NCBI GenBank assembly: GCA_002480565.1
Contig: DLCK01000013.1
Span: forward strand, 143,949 to 188,118
Source: Phycisphaerales bacterium UBA7800
GTDB taxonomy: Bacteria > Planctomycetota > Phycisphaerae > Phycisphaerales > Phycisphaeraceae
Direction: 5' to 3'
Length of the DNA stretch: 44,170 bases
In this document: piece after piece, positions 25,775 through 34,231 of the stretch
Layout of the letters: the number at the start of each line of letters is the position of its first letter
Position numbering within the stretch: the stretch's first letter is position 1
Translations under genes and position numbers: made by a program
Notes under the pieces: model-generated
The model's input: the letters and a program-made list of their open reading frames with translations, nothing else
The model's database searches: none
What the model was told of the DNA's origin: nothing

Positions 25775-26962
25775 TTACAGCATTGCTCTATTTTTCTGAA
25801 TCAAATCCAAACGCTGCTGCACACATAGGTGCGACTTGAATGGGTCCTGTGGTGTGTTGATTGTGTAATCAATGAGACGGTCAATAGTGCTGGCTGCCAC
25901 ATGCATACGTGTATCCGAGGATGCATAATAGATAAGTACCTCACCATTCTCCCGTTTAACCCAACCATTGGAAAAAGTGACGTTGGAAACATCGCCCACA
26001 CGTTCACCAGCCAGAGGAGCGATGAAGTGTCCCGAAGGCAAATGCGTCACTTTCCAAGGTTCGTTGAGGTCGGTCATCATCATGTACAACACATACCGCA
26101 ACCCAGAAGCACAATTACGGACACCATGCGCCAGATGCAGCCAACCCTTTTCGGTCTTGATGGGTTGGGGGCCTTGTCCATTTTTGACTTCATAGATCGT
26201 GTGATATTCCTTGGGATGGACGATGGTTTCATGTTCGACGACGGGATTAGTCATGTTCTTGCAGGTGCCCCAACCGATACCGCCCCCCTTGCCGGTACTG
26301 ATAAATCCATCTTGTGGGCGGGTGTAAAACGCATATTCGCCATTGACGAATTGTGGGTGTAACACCACGTTGCGCTGCTGCGGTGATGGCGATTTGAGAT
26401 CAGGCAATCGTTGCCATGAATCAAGATCCTTGGTGCGGACGATACCACATTGTGCATCAGCAGAGGATGTATCACCTTCAGGGGCATTGGCGTCTTTGCG
26501 TTCGGTGCAAAACAGGCCATAGATGTAACCGTCTTCGTGTTCGGTAAGTCGCATGTCATAAACATTGACATCATCCACATCGGTCTGTGGCAGGAGGATG
26601 GGGTCTTTCTTAAATTCAAACCCATCGATGCCACTGTCACTTTCTGCTATTGCAAAAAATGACTTACGGTCATTACCTTCAACACGGACAACAAGATAAA
26701 CCTTGCCATCGCGGAGTATCGCCCCACTGTTAAGTGCCGCGTTGATACCCAGGCGTTCGAGGAACATCGGATTCGTTGCTGGATTCAGATCATACTTCCA
26801 GTCCAGTGGCGCGTGATCCCGCGTGAGAATCGGATGTGTATAGCGTTCATACACACCGTTGTACCAAGTCGGTTCGACATGGTTCTTGCGGGCAATGAGT
26901 TTGTCATAACGCGATTGAATATTGTGCAATGCAGCATCAAAGTCGAATGAATCGAAAGCCAT
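25775..26962 (-). CDS. GH130 4-O-beta-D-mannosyl-D-glucose phosphorylase
   Basis: The 395-residue protein closely follows the Bacteroides fragilis mannosylglucose phosphorylase pattern (GH130 subfamily 1) as I remember it. Shared elements are WKYDLNPATNPMFLERLGIN, VVRVEGNDRKSFFA, NVYDMRLTEHEDG with catalytic Asp136, NVVLHPQFV, YTRPQDGFISTGKGGGIGWG, HLAHGVRNCASGLRYVLYMM and IYYASSDTRMHVA. The reaction splits mannosyl-1,4-glucose with phosphate into mannose 1-phosphate and glucose in the cytoplasm. In known pathways the substrate comes from mannobiose epimerisation or from glucomannan; no epimerase gene is seen here. It is last in the mannan cluster, and AGGAA eight bases before the ATG is its ribosome site. 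A gap of 166 bases upstream may hold its own promoter. Confidence 0.92.
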   Translation of the reverse strand: MAFDSFDFDAALHNIQSRYDKLIARKNHVEPTWYNGVYERYTHPILTRDHAPLDWKYDLNPATNPMFLERLGINAALNSGAILRDGKVYLVVRVEGNDRKSFFAIAESDSGIDGFEFKKDPILLPQTDVDDVNVYDMRLTEHEDGYIYGLFCTERKDANAPEGDTSSADAQCGIVRTKDLDSWQRLPDLKSPSPQQRNVVLHPQFVNGEYAFYTRPQDGFISTGKGGGIGWGTCKNMTNPVVEHETIVHPKEYHTIYEVKNGQGPQPIKTEKGWLHLAHGVRNCASGLRYVLYMMMTDLNEPWKVTHLPSGHFIAPLAGERVGDVSNVTFSNGWVKRENGEVLIYYASSDTRMHVAASTIDRLIDYTINTPQDPFKSHLCVQQRLDLIQKNRAML

Positions 26963-27006
26963 AACTGTATTCCTTTTTTATTTTTTTAAATACAGAGTTT
27001 AGACAA

Positions 27007-27035
27007 AAGATACATCCAACTTCAATTCGTGACAA
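27007..27035 (-). promoter_or_regulatory. Possible internal promoter for the mannosylglucose phosphorylase gene
   Basis: On the minus strand TTGTCA (27030-27035), 17 bases and TATCTT (27007-27012) lie in the unusually wide gap before the GH130 gene. It would allow the phosphorylase to be expressed apart from the upstream GH113 genes. The rest of the 166-base gap shows no convincing gene. Confidence 0.38.
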
Positions 27036-27128
27036 GTTATTGAAGATAGCTTGGCAAAAGTCGCAGTAATACACCGCAATCAAGCCGAACTGAATCTGAT
27101 GCTCCAAGTGCTCAAAACAGGCAGACAA

Positions 27129-27878
27129 TCAAACCCATTGAGCCAGCCCATTCATTTCATGAGCAGTCAAAGCCCGGTTAAAGACTGCAAGTCCACCGAT
27201 TGTGCCGACGAAGAAATTGCCCATCTGCCCACTACGGGTGACTGAACCGACGGTGAAGTTTGCAGGGCGTTCACCGCCATCAAAGAGTCCGCCGGGGTAG
27301 GGATAAGGATTGCGATCTTGGCGTGCATCAAGCTTGCCGTTGTAGTAACTCATAGCTTGCTGACTATCGTAGGTAAAACCCACGCAGCACCATTGATCAC
27401 GGGTGACAGGTGTCTGGCCGATGGAAGCGTCCATGCAATATTTGTATCCGGGTGTCGGGCCACCAATTTTGGAGACATGACCACAAACTTGATCCGCACT
27501 GTCCCAGATACCGAGGTTCAGGAACATGCCGTATTGTCTGAGCTTGTGCGTTTCATCCCAGAGTCCAGCGACAAACTCGCATTCACCTTCGGGCTTAAGA
27601 CCACGCTTGAGCCATGCCACGACGGAGACTTGGGCCTCTTCACCTGGGATGTCCAAAGCGGGTGCGTCGAATTTGGAAACGCTAAGCCACTGCCGATAGT
27701 CAATGCGCATGGCATGATCGCTGAAGACGCCCTCATCAACGCGCATCATGGGACCGGCTTGCTCGGTCAGTGCGTAAGGATGCGGCCCCTTGGCGACGCG
27801 CAGCTCACCTGCCTGCTCCTGAAAGTCCCAGAAGCTGATGAGGTTGGGCAAATCAATGGGATGTATTTTATCCGTCAT
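27129..27878 (-). CDS. LamG / concanavalin A-like protein without signal peptide
   Basis: The 249-residue protein is a single jelly-roll of the LamG type. It has LISFWDFQEQAG at the start, VSVVAWLKRGLKP and WCCVGFTYDSQQAMSYYNGKLD in the middle, and FVGTIGGLAVFNRALTAHEMNGL at the end. Unlike the LamG protein at 24964 it begins without any hydrophobic leader and should stay in the cytoplasm. It contains several Cys, also more typical of a cytoplasmic protein. It lies in the mannan cluster between a GH113 gene (25 bases upstream) and the GH130 gene. No catalytic residues are recognisable. It may bind manno-oligosaccharide or be an uncharacterised enzyme of this fold. Confidence 0.82.
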   Translation of the reverse strand: MTDKIHPIDLPNLISFWDFQEQAGELRVAKGPHPYALTEQAGPMMRVDEGVFSDHAMRIDYRQWLSVSKFDAPALDIPGEEAQVSVVAWLKRGLKPEGECEFVAGLWDETHKLRQYGMFLNLGIWDSADQVCGHVSKIGGPTPGYKYCMDASIGQTPVTRDQWCCVGFTYDSQQAMSYYNGKLDARQDRNPYPYPGGLFDGGERPANFTVGSVTRSGQMGNFFVGTIGGLAVFNRALTAHEMNGLAQWV

Positions 27879-27903
27879 ATTTCATATTCCAGTACATTAA
27901 AAA

Positions 27904-28926
27904 TCAAAGTCGGTCGGTGCGACTGTACCACTTCTTCATCACATCCGCAGCAGGTTTACCATCAATGGTAAATCCCTTGTTTCCGCGTGGGTCATCATGA
28001 AATTGTGGTCGGAAGTTCTGTTCATCCCACTTCCACCAATACATGCCCATCCACCATGGTTCGTCCCAAAAAGTCCGCAAGACAGCTTCCATGAAGTTGG
28101 CCTGTTCATTGCCATCGTACCCACCGGGATTGTCCCAGCCATGTGGTTTACGTGTGGCACCTGCCGTGGCACAACAACCGGTTTCCCCGAAGTAATAGGG
28201 CTTGCCATACAGCTTGGCAATGTTGCGGTGTTTTTCGAGTAACGGCTTGAGAAACGTAAGCATTTCATCCATGGTCGAACCTGGTTTGTCAGAGACAGCA
28301 TCGTAGAAACTCGTTCCAACCGAGTCCAAATCAAACCACCAGTGATCTGCATTTTCAAGTTGTTTTTCGAAATTCGCCCATCGGGTATGACTGGATGTCA
28401 GATGTCCGTCATAGACACTTCGTGAAGCTTTGACGACTTCTTTCCATTGATCATTAAAGTGCAGCACATTGTCGATTTCACTGTCGATACCAAATGCTTC
28501 ACAGCCGGCACGTTGAGCTAATCTCGCATAATGGAGAGTCCGTTTGGTCATCGAATCAAACCATTTGGAGCAATGCGTGATTGGTTTACCGGGCATGATT
28601 TCATGATCATGTGGCAAATGAATATGACAGCGCTGCGTCCCATCCCAACACTCAAGCATCGGGCGCAGCTGAACCTTCATGCCCTTTTCGTGCATGTAGT
28701 CAATGATGTCGCGCAATTCGTCATCTGCTGGTGTGATTTCAAAGTCACGAAACTGCCGACCACTGAGCATGGTCTCCTGTAAGACTGTTGAGACCAGACA
28801 GACCCAATCGATGTTCAAAGCTACCATTTTATCGACTTGCTGCTTGGCTTCTTCGCTACCGAAATAGCCATTGCGTGCATAAAAGCCGAAGGTCATACCA
28901 CGATGAATTGGATACGGTTTTTGCAT
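27904..28926 (-). CDS. GH113 family beta-mannanase-like protein (copy 2)
   Basis: The 340-residue protein is a TIM barrel of the GH113 type. It has a start strand RGMTFGFYARNGYFGS, ALNIDWVCLVSTVLQE, MKVQLRPMLE, the acid/base Glu150 in GIDSEID, the nucleophile Glu248 in YYFGETG, and the closing GMYWWKWD. GH113 enzymes cleave beta-1,4-mannan or manno-oligosaccharides with retention. With no signal peptide it should act inside the cell on imported oligosaccharides. The gene begins 28 bases after the paralogous GH113 gene ends. A GAG about nine bases before the ATG is a weak ribosome site. The two copies differ in their loops and may prefer different chain lengths. Confidence 0.87.
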   Translation of the reverse strand: MQKPYPIHRGMTFGFYARNGYFGSEEAKQQVDKMVALNIDWVCLVSTVLQETMLSGRQFRDFEITPADDELRDIIDYMHEKGMKVQLRPMLECWDGTQRCHIHLPHDHEIMPGKPITHCSKWFDSMTKRTLHYARLAQRAGCEAFGIDSEIDNVLHFNDQWKEVVKASRSVYDGHLTSSHTRWANFEKQLENADHWWFDLDSVGTSFYDAVSDKPGSTMDEMLTFLKPLLEKHRNIAKLYGKPYYFGETGCCATAGATRKPHGWDNPGGYDGNEQANFMEAVLRTFWDEPWWMGMYWWKWDEQNFRPQFHDDPRGNKGFTIDGKPAADVMKKWYSRTDRL

Positions 28927-28954
28927 TGTATTACTCGTAAAAATGCCTTAAAAA

Positions 28955-30001
28955 TCAGGGGCGATCGGTTCTGCTGAACCATTGTTTCATAATTTGTGCT
29001 GCGGGCTTGCCGTCGACGGTAAAGCCTTTGTCGCCTGCGGGGTCATCAATGAACTGCTGGCGTTTATTTTGTTCATCCCACTTCCACCAGTACATGCCAT
29101 ACCACCATGGCTCGTTCCAGAATGACTGGAGTACCGCTGCGAGATAGTTGGCTTGCTCGTCAGGATCGTACTTGCCATCACCTTGCCAGCCGGATGGATG
29201 CATTGCGCCACCAGTGGATGACGTGCAGCCGACTTCGCCGAACATGATCGGCTTGCCATAGACTTCTGCCATACGTTTGAAGCGTTCGACTTGCGGCTTG
29301 AGATTTTCGACAATCTCATCAACGCTTGCTTTAGGATGATCACTTCCGGGGGCATAGCAGGAGAGTTCGAGCATATCCAAGTCGTACCACCAGTGGTCTT
29401 TGTTAGTCAGCTCTTTGTCGAAGTCGATCATGCCAGTATGCGTGGTATGGCAACTACTCACCGGTCCGTCGTAAACCTTACGGACTTCACTGACCACATG
29501 CTTCCAATGATCTTGTTTGTCGATAGTGCGATCCAATTCACTATCGAGTCCATACATCTCGCAACCAGTCTGTTGGGCGATGCGAGCATAATGCACGGAG
29601 CGTTTGGTCATCGAATCAAACCAGCGTGCCCACTTGTCGGACTTTCTGCCGGGGATGCGTTCACCGTCATAGTTAAACCAGACTTGCAGACGCCCAAGCC
29701 CGTCCTGTGTTTCGAGCATGGGGCGAAGATGGACTTTGATTCCTGCCTTATGAAGCGCATCAATGATCGTAACCAATTCATGATCGTTGGGTGTGACTTC
29801 AAAATCACGGTACTGCATGGTGCTATGACAGGTGTCCTGCAAGACGGTAGCCACCAGGACCACCCAATTGATATTCAGGTCGACCATTTTCTGAACCTGT
29901 TCCAAAGCCCATATCGAACCGAACACGCCATTGCGAGCATAAAATCCGAACGTCACACCACGATGAACTTCGCGTAAACCAACAGGTAATTCTTGAGACA
30001 T
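28955..30001 (-). CDS. GH113 family beta-mannanase-like protein (copy 1)
   Basis: The product, 348 residues from the ATG at 30001 (an ATG at 30013 is possible but has AGG directly against it), is a close paralogue of the next gene. It has HRGVTFGFYARNGVFGS near the start, acid/base Glu155 in GLDSELD, nucleophile Glu256 in IMFGEVG, and GMYWWKWDEQNKRQ late in the barrel. Both end with a similar WFSRTDRP / WYSRTDRL tail, pointing to a tandem duplication. It is first in the mannan cluster and follows a good promoter. It has no signal peptide and is cytoplasmic. Retaining hydrolysis of beta-1,4-linked manno-oligosaccharide is the expected activity; exo or endo action cannot be told. Confidence 0.87.
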   Translation of the reverse strand: MSQELPVGLREVHRGVTFGFYARNGVFGSIWALEQVQKMVDLNINWVVLVATVLQDTCHSTMQYRDFEVTPNDHELVTIIDALHKAGIKVHLRPMLETQDGLGRLQVWFNYDGERIPGRKSDKWARWFDSMTKRSVHYARIAQQTGCEMYGLDSELDRTIDKQDHWKHVVSEVRKVYDGPVSSCHTTHTGMIDFDKELTNKDHWWYDLDMLELSCYAPGSDHPKASVDEIVENLKPQVERFKRMAEVYGKPIMFGEVGCTSSTGGAMHPSGWQGDGKYDPDEQANYLAAVLQSFWNEPWWYGMYWWKWDEQNKRQQFIDDPAGDKGFTVDGKPAAQIMKQWFSRTDRP

Positions 30002-30061
30002 GACAAGCACCATCCTAAAACAAGCTTTAAGTACAGAAAAATAGTTTTCTGATTTGGCGTG

Positions 30062-30090
30062 ATCGTAGATGGGACATTTATGCAGGTCAA
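30062..30090 (-). promoter_or_regulatory. Predicted promoter of the mannan operon
   Basis: On the minus strand TTGACC (30085-30090), exactly 17 bases and TACGAT (30062-30067) precede the first GH113 gene, with a leader of about 54 bases. It is one of the better promoter matches in the window. Confidence 0.5.
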
Positions 30091-30154
30091 TAAAGAATAT
30101 CCATTGAGAACTTTTTCATTCCAAATCAGAAATACTCGACTTGTGCAATGCGAT

Positions 30155-30394
30155 TCACCATTTATCGATGGGGCATTTTGAACGGTGCAGTCGGATTTTA
30201 TCGTTGATTTGGCAGCCGCAGACGGTGCATTTGCATTTGATCCGGATTGACCCACGGCAAGGCTCAGCTTCGGGACAGTTCTGACAGATTTCCCGACGCT
30301 TGGCAATGACATCCAAGTCCGCCATGCCGATGCGCAGGCGTGACTGTATCAGCCCCAATGCCCCAGTCAGGTAATAGCCAAGCTTTTTGAACAT
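30155..30394 (-). CDS. Small zinc ribbon protein, DUF6171-like
   Basis: From the ATG at 30394 the product has 79 residues. It carries a Cys-rich C-terminal half with CQNC, CRGSIRIKCKC, CGC and a final SKCPIDKW, which could bind one or two zinc ions. It resembles small proteins of the DUF6171 type, whose function is unknown. A GTG at 30412 would add six residues. However, a perfect TATAAT (30401-30406) lies between the two, six bases before the ATG, so the ATG is preferred and the mRNA may be leaderless. It lies upstream of the mannan operon on the same strand with no obvious connection. Confidence 0.7.
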   Translation of the reverse strand: MFKKLGYYLTGALGLIQSRLRIGMADLDVIAKRREICQNCPEAEPCRGSIRIKCKCTVCGCQINDKIRLHRSKCPIDKW

Positions 30395-30400
30395 GTGATC

Positions 30401-30406
30401 ATTATA
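30401..30406 (-). promoter_or_regulatory. -10 box six bases before the zinc ribbon gene (possible leaderless start)
   Basis: TATAAT on the minus strand is followed by GATCAC and the ATG at 30394, with no Shine-Dalgarno. The -35 region is weak. Transcription would start at the ATG itself. Confidence 0.45.
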
Positions 30407-30472
30407 GGTCACAAGTTCATTGATGTGGGCATGGTGATTCGTTCCTATCCAGTCTATCCAAACTGCGAGTGG

Positions 30473-30500
30473 TTTACAGATTGCCTTGGCGTGTTACACT
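30473..30500 (+). promoter_or_regulatory. Predicted promoter of the truncated haemoglobin gene
   Basis: TTTACA (30473-30478, five of six), 16 bases and TACACT (30495-30500, four of six) lie upstream of the haemoglobin gene. The leader of about 27 bases contains GGAG at the correct distance from the ATG. Confidence 0.45.
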
Positions 30501-30532
30501 GCTTGACTACTTTATGTTTTGGAGCACACCTC

Positions 30533-30919
30533 ATGCCCGAAGACCCGCTGCATCGGCTTTATGAAAATATTGGTGACGATGGGATCACGCAGATTGTTGC
30601 TGCGTTTTACAAACAAGTCCCCGGCGATGATATCCTTGGCCCGATGTATCCGTCTGATGAGATGGAAGCAGCGGAAGAACGCCTGCGTGATTTTTTGATT
30701 TACCGTTTTGGTGGTTCACAAAAATATGTCCAGCAGCGTGGGCATCCCCGACTGCGTATGCGACATATGCCGTTTGCCATTGATGTGAATGCACGTCACC
30801 GTTGGATTGAACTAATGACCAAAGCGCTAGAGCAGGTCGAGATGTCAGTGAAAGATCGTGCATTGATGCTAGCGTTTTTTGAGCATCTTGCCACGTTCAT
30901 GATTAACCGTGAATCTTGA
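30533..30919 (+). CDS. Group II truncated haemoglobin
   Basis: The start at 30533 is preceded by GGAG about eight bases upstream, and the 128-residue length fits the family. The longer frame from 30395 has no support. Group II features are the B10 Tyr26 (AAFYKQV), GGSQKYVQQRGHPRLRMRH with proximal His78 (RHMPF), and Trp91 at the G8 position (HRWIELM). Proteins of this group bind oxygen or nitric oxide through haem and are linked to redox or nitrosative stress. The gene stands alone with its own promoter and converges on the LpxR-type gene with 14 bases between, with no terminator hairpin visible there. Confidence 0.93.
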   Translation: MPEDPLHRLYENIGDDGITQIVAAFYKQVPGDDILGPMYPSDEMEAAEERLRDFLIYRFGGSQKYVQQRGHPRLRMRHMPFAIDVNARHRWIELMTKALEQVEMSVKDRALMLAFFEHLATFMINRES

Positions 30920-30933
30920 AGTAAGACTTTGCA

Positions 30934-31968
30934 TTAAAACGGATGAGCGTAGGAAAACATCCAAGTTCCAATGATGTGGCTGCGTTCTTGATGCTTGAAC
31001 TCTTCGGTAACGTGTCGGTTGGACCAGTGAATCATCAGACGTTTCCATGCAAGAGCCATCCCGTATTCAAACTCACCGACCCAGTGTTCTTCGGCGACGC
31101 CCAGCGAGTCGTGGTCATTGTTGCCACTGACGAACATATCGTGTTCGACATACTTTCCACCAGCACGGACAAAGGCATAGAAGGACAGGTCTTTTGCCCA
31201 CGGGTTGGCTGTTGCGCTAAGCACATCATCAAGGCGTCCGGGGCCAAAGTCCGCGGGGATATGCCAGCCTGCTCGGAGGGTGATCGCTGCATTTGCATCA
31301 CGGTTGACATTACCGACCACAAAACCTGCCTGTGGGATGGCCTGCATGGCAAAGCCGTCCTGTGTCTCGCCCAGCAGGTTAAATTTCCACTTGTGTTTGT
31401 AGATAAAATTGATGCCAAACTCATCATGCAGCTGGCTGTCCCAACCCTTAGGTTCAGGAGAATCGGAAATCTGGTGGACAAATTTTTGAATGGGTTCGCC
31501 CAGTGCTGCTGGCCCGATCACACCCATGTTCAGTTCGATGTGATCCATCTCCCGGTCTTCAACAGAGCGTTGTAAAAACATACCGCCATACAACCAACCT
31601 GCGTAGGGGCGATCATTGGGATTGGCAACGGTGTTGGCGATGTTATCCTGCGTGTAGATATTGTGTCCAAAGACATAACCCAATGCCGTATCCACCGGTG
31701 CATGTCCATTGATGGGCAGCAAGGTTCCTAGTTTTTCAGAGAACCTGTCTGCGAGCTGTGGCTGATGAGTCAGTACCAATTTACTGCCATGCGTGTAATA
31801 GCGATCCGCAGTTGAACCGGGGACATAATAGGAACTGTCATTTTCAGTGTACAGCGTCAATGCCCAGTGATTATCTTTTGAAATCTGTTCTTCCTGAGCC
31901 GATGCATTTACCAAAGGCAAAAGCACAAGACACAACATCCCCAGGAACAAGTATTGAATCCGAATCAT
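30934..31968 (-). CDS. lpxR: LpxR family lipid A 3'-O-deacylase (DUF2219)
   Basis: From the ATG at 31968 the product has 344 residues and a signal peptide (IQYLFLGMLCLVLLPLVNASA). The longer frame starts at a TTG and would bury this leader. Family marks are LTLYTENDSSYY with the Asn-Asp pair of the active site, DRYYTHG, YVFGHNIYTQDN, NDRPYAGWLYGG and HIELNMGVIGPAALGE followed by QKFVHQ with a conserved His. The Salmonella enzyme is a 12-stranded outer membrane barrel that removes the 3' acyloxyacyl chain of lipid A with calcium. Its presence implies an LPS-type outer membrane. Family membership is confident; the precise lipid substrate in this organism is inferred. Confidence 0.85.
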   Translation of the reverse strand: MIRIQYLFLGMLCLVLLPLVNASAQEEQISKDNHWALTLYTENDSSYYVPGSTADRYYTHGSKLVLTHQPQLADRFSEKLGTLLPINGHAPVDTALGYVFGHNIYTQDNIANTVANPNDRPYAGWLYGGMFLQRSVEDREMDHIELNMGVIGPAALGEPIQKFVHQISDSPEPKGWDSQLHDEFGINFIYKHKWKFNLLGETQDGFAMQAIPQAGFVVGNVNRDANAAITLRAGWHIPADFGPGRLDDVLSATANPWAKDLSFYAFVRAGGKYVEHDMFVSGNNDHDSLGVAEEHWVGEFEYGMALAWKRLMIHWSNRHVTEEFKHQERSHIIGTWMFSYAHPF

Positions 31969-32048
31969 CTGGACCACTTTCGTTGAATGATGAGGTACAA
32001 TCAAGCCTAGCCATTTTACTTATCTATGTGCGACTGACAAGCCAACGG

Positions 32049-32981
32049 CTAAGATTTACCAAACCATTTACGCCAACCCCTTGGTTGTGAAACCTCATCA
32101 GGCTCCACGGGTTTGTCCTCATCCATCGACGCATCCACTGCAGCCGTGTCTTCTTCGTCATTGGACATATCCAAAAGCATGCTCGGTTGAGCTGCCTGTA
32201 AGTCATCGGCGTTCATCACCAGAAGATGATCCGTATCATTGATGTCCGGATGATTTTCCTGTTGCTGTTTGTCTGTTGGGAATGTCGGGATCACTTCGTC
32301 GACCTGATTAAACTCCGGCCGTTTTCGCTTAATTGCCAACTCCTCTTCCATGACGCGTGGAGTATCAGGCCGATCCACCAGTTCATTTTCCTCATCGACC
32401 TTTTGATCTGAATCCACCGGTGCGACCATGTGCTCTTCGTTGACCTGAGCCAAAGCTTCTTCAAGCAGGTCATGCTCCTGGTCTTCATCATCGACACTAA
32501 ATGCTACCGGTGCAGCATGCGGGAGGATTCGCGTAGATTGTGGTTTGTCGGTTTCTTCTAATAGAGAGTCAGGCAAACCTGCATCTTCGACCATGGATTG
32601 CTGTTGGTCAACGTAAGACACTGACATGGGTGAATCCGGTCGCTGTGGGACGACATAGTCATCTTCATCATCAGTCGGATCGGACGTTGTGCTGGAAGTT
32701 ACCGAAGTTCCGTGGATGACTTGCGGACGTTCAGGACGATCCGGGCGATCAACAGGATCAGTCGTAACCTGCTTGGTCGGGCGTGATGCCTTGGCCTGAA
32801 GGATCTGCTTTTTCATCAGCTTAAACGATTCGAAAACCGTCAACCGCTGATCCGGGCCGGGTATGCCTTCAATGAGCATAAACAATTCACGCTGACACTT
32901 TGGACAAGCCAACTGGTAGGTACGCGGCTGTGCATTGCGAACCAGAATCCGATGGTCACAATGGGGACAACGTATGAGCAA
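32049..32981 (-). CDS. Acidic protein with N-terminal zinc ribbon, unknown function
   Basis: The product opens with a short zinc ribbon (LIRCPHCDHRI, then LACPKCQREL) like the MJ0042 type. It continues as a long, low-complexity acidic tail rich in Asp, Glu, Pro and Gln, probably disordered, ending in a small basic patch (RGWRKWFGKS). The start is uncertain because no ATG is available. The TTG at 32981 has GGGAG six bases upstream and gives 310 residues; a TTG at 33011 would add ten. No membrane segment is seen. Such ribbons usually bind nucleic acid or protein, but the function is unknown. Two other proteins with similar ribbons are encoded within 7 kb. Confidence 0.68.
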   Translation of the reverse strand: MLIRCPHCDHRILVRNAQPRTYQLACPKCQRELFMLIEGIPGPDQRLTVFESFKLMKKQILQAKASRPTKQVTTDPVDRPDRPERPQVIHGTSVTSSTTSDPTDDEDDYVVPQRPDSPMSVSYVDQQQSMVEDAGLPDSLLEETDKPQSTRILPHAAPVAFSVDDEDQEHDLLEEALAQVNEEHMVAPVDSDQKVDEENELVDRPDTPRVMEEELAIKRKRPEFNQVDEVIPTFPTDKQQQENHPDINDTDHLLVMNADDLQAAQPSMLLDMSNDEEDTAAVDASMDEDKPVEPDEVSQPRGWRKWFGKS

Positions 32982-33064
32982 GAGCAACTCCCGTGAAACG
33001 TTTAACGCCAAGTTGACTGATACAGCTTAAACCAATCGTACACGACAAGCTCGAAAAATCGCGA

Positions 33065-34231
33065 TTAGCTGACCATTTGTTTCTGAGTGATATCAAGCAT
33101 GCGTTGCAAAGCGATCATTGCCCAATGTGACACCTTGGGGTGAACCTTAATGGCGTTGATCACATTACCCTCCACCAATTGATCCATGATCCAAAGCAGG
33201 TGCGGCATGTCGATGCGATACATCGTGGTACATAGACACTGACAACCTGAAAGCATGCGCACTTCAACTCCTCGTGGCGCGGCTTCGGCGGCAAGACGAT
33301 TGACCATGTGCACCTCAGTTCCAACTGCCCAACGTGAGCCAGGCTCGGACTTCTCGATGGCAGCTTTGATCCCTTCTGTCGAACCGGTCATGTCCGCAAG
33401 TTGGCAGACTTCATAGCTGCATTCAGGATGCGTGATCACTTTCACCCCCGGCCACTCCTGGCGGATTTGTGCAATGTGCTCAGGCCTGAAAAGTTTGTGG
33501 ACCGAACAGTGACCTTTCCAAAGATACATCACTGCGCGCTGGATATCTTCTGTCGAATTGCCACCCATCCCGCCAGCATCCATTGGGTCCCAGACGATCA
33601 TCTGTGTTTTGACATCAAAGCCGCATGCCGCTGCGGTGTTGCGTCCAAGGTGTTGGTCAGGCAGGAACAGAATTCGGATTTGCTCGCCGTCTTTTAAAGG
33701 TTCGTCACCACCGGCCAAGGCCCAGTCAAAAATTTTATCACAGTTGGAACTGGTGCAGACCGCCCCACCATGTTCGCCGCAGAAAGCTTTGATCGCCGCT
33801 GAGGAGTTCATGTAGCAGATAGGGATCACACGGCTGTTGGTACCTTTGAGCGAATCGTTGATAGCTTCCCATGCGTCGACCGTCTGTTCATAGTCGGCCA
33901 TATCAGCCATGGAACATCCAGCGGACATATCCGGGAGTATGACCGTGGTGTCATCAGGCGTGAGGATGTCCGCCGACTCAGCCATAAAATGTACGCCACA
34001 GAAAATGACATACTTGGCACCGGTCTGCTTCACACTGTCAGCGGCAAGTTGGCTGAGTTTGAAGCTGTCGCCGGTGAAGTCAGCAAAACGGATCACGTCG
34101 TCCTGTTGATAGTGATGCCCCAGAATCACCAGCTTGTCACCCAACTCGGCGCGACGCGATTGGATTGCTTCGACCAACTGTTCGTCGGACATGGCGGTGT
34201 AATGATCAGGTAATGGCGGTTGCCAGAGCAT
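33065..34231 (-). CDS. nadA: Quinolinate synthase NadA
   Basis: NadA condenses iminoaspartate with dihydroxyacetone phosphate to quinolinate for NAD synthesis. From the ATG at 34231, with GGAG about nine bases upstream, the product has 388 residues. Key elements are VILGHHYQQDDV near 35-46, GVHFMAESADIL, and three iron-sulfur cysteine sites: SAGCSMADM (Cys106), AVCTSSNC and SGCQCLCTTMYRID near residue 330. A frame from 34303 adds 24 residues with no family support. A TATAAT on the minus strand at 34268-34273 could be its -10. nadB and nadC are not present in this window. It is divergent from the zinc ribbon protein gene at 34398. Confidence 0.96.
   Translation of the reverse strand: MLWQPPLPDHYTAMSDEQLVEAIQSRRAELGDKLVILGHHYQQDDVIRFADFTGDSFKLSQLAADSVKQTGAKYVIFCGVHFMAESADILTPDDTTVILPDMSAGCSMADMADYEQTVDAWEAINDSLKGTNSRVIPICYMNSSAAIKAFCGEHGGAVCTSSNCDKIFDWALAGGDEPLKDGEQIRILFLPDQHLGRNTAAACGFDVKTQMIVWDPMDAGGMGGNSTEDIQRAVMYLWKGHCSVHKLFRPEHIAQIRQEWPGVKVITHPECSYEVCQLADMTGSTEGIKAAIEKSEPGSRWAVGTEVHMVNRLAAEAAPRGVEVRMLSGCQCLCTTMYRIDMPHLLWIMDQLVEGNVINAIKVHPKVSHWAMIALQRMLDITQKQMVS

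Noticed and set aside
26937..27128. Possible 63-codon gene between the cytoplasmic LamG and GH130 genes
   Set aside because: It overlaps the GH130 start, has no ribosome site and has an uneven composition; a promoter region is the better explanation of the gap.
29291..29977. 228-codon open frame opposite the first GH113 gene
   Set aside because: The GH113 frame has complete catalytic motifs. The opposite frame has none and no ribosome site.
30943..31575. 210-codon open frame opposite the LpxR-type gene
   Set aside because: The minus strand product matches all family motifs; this frame is its shadow.
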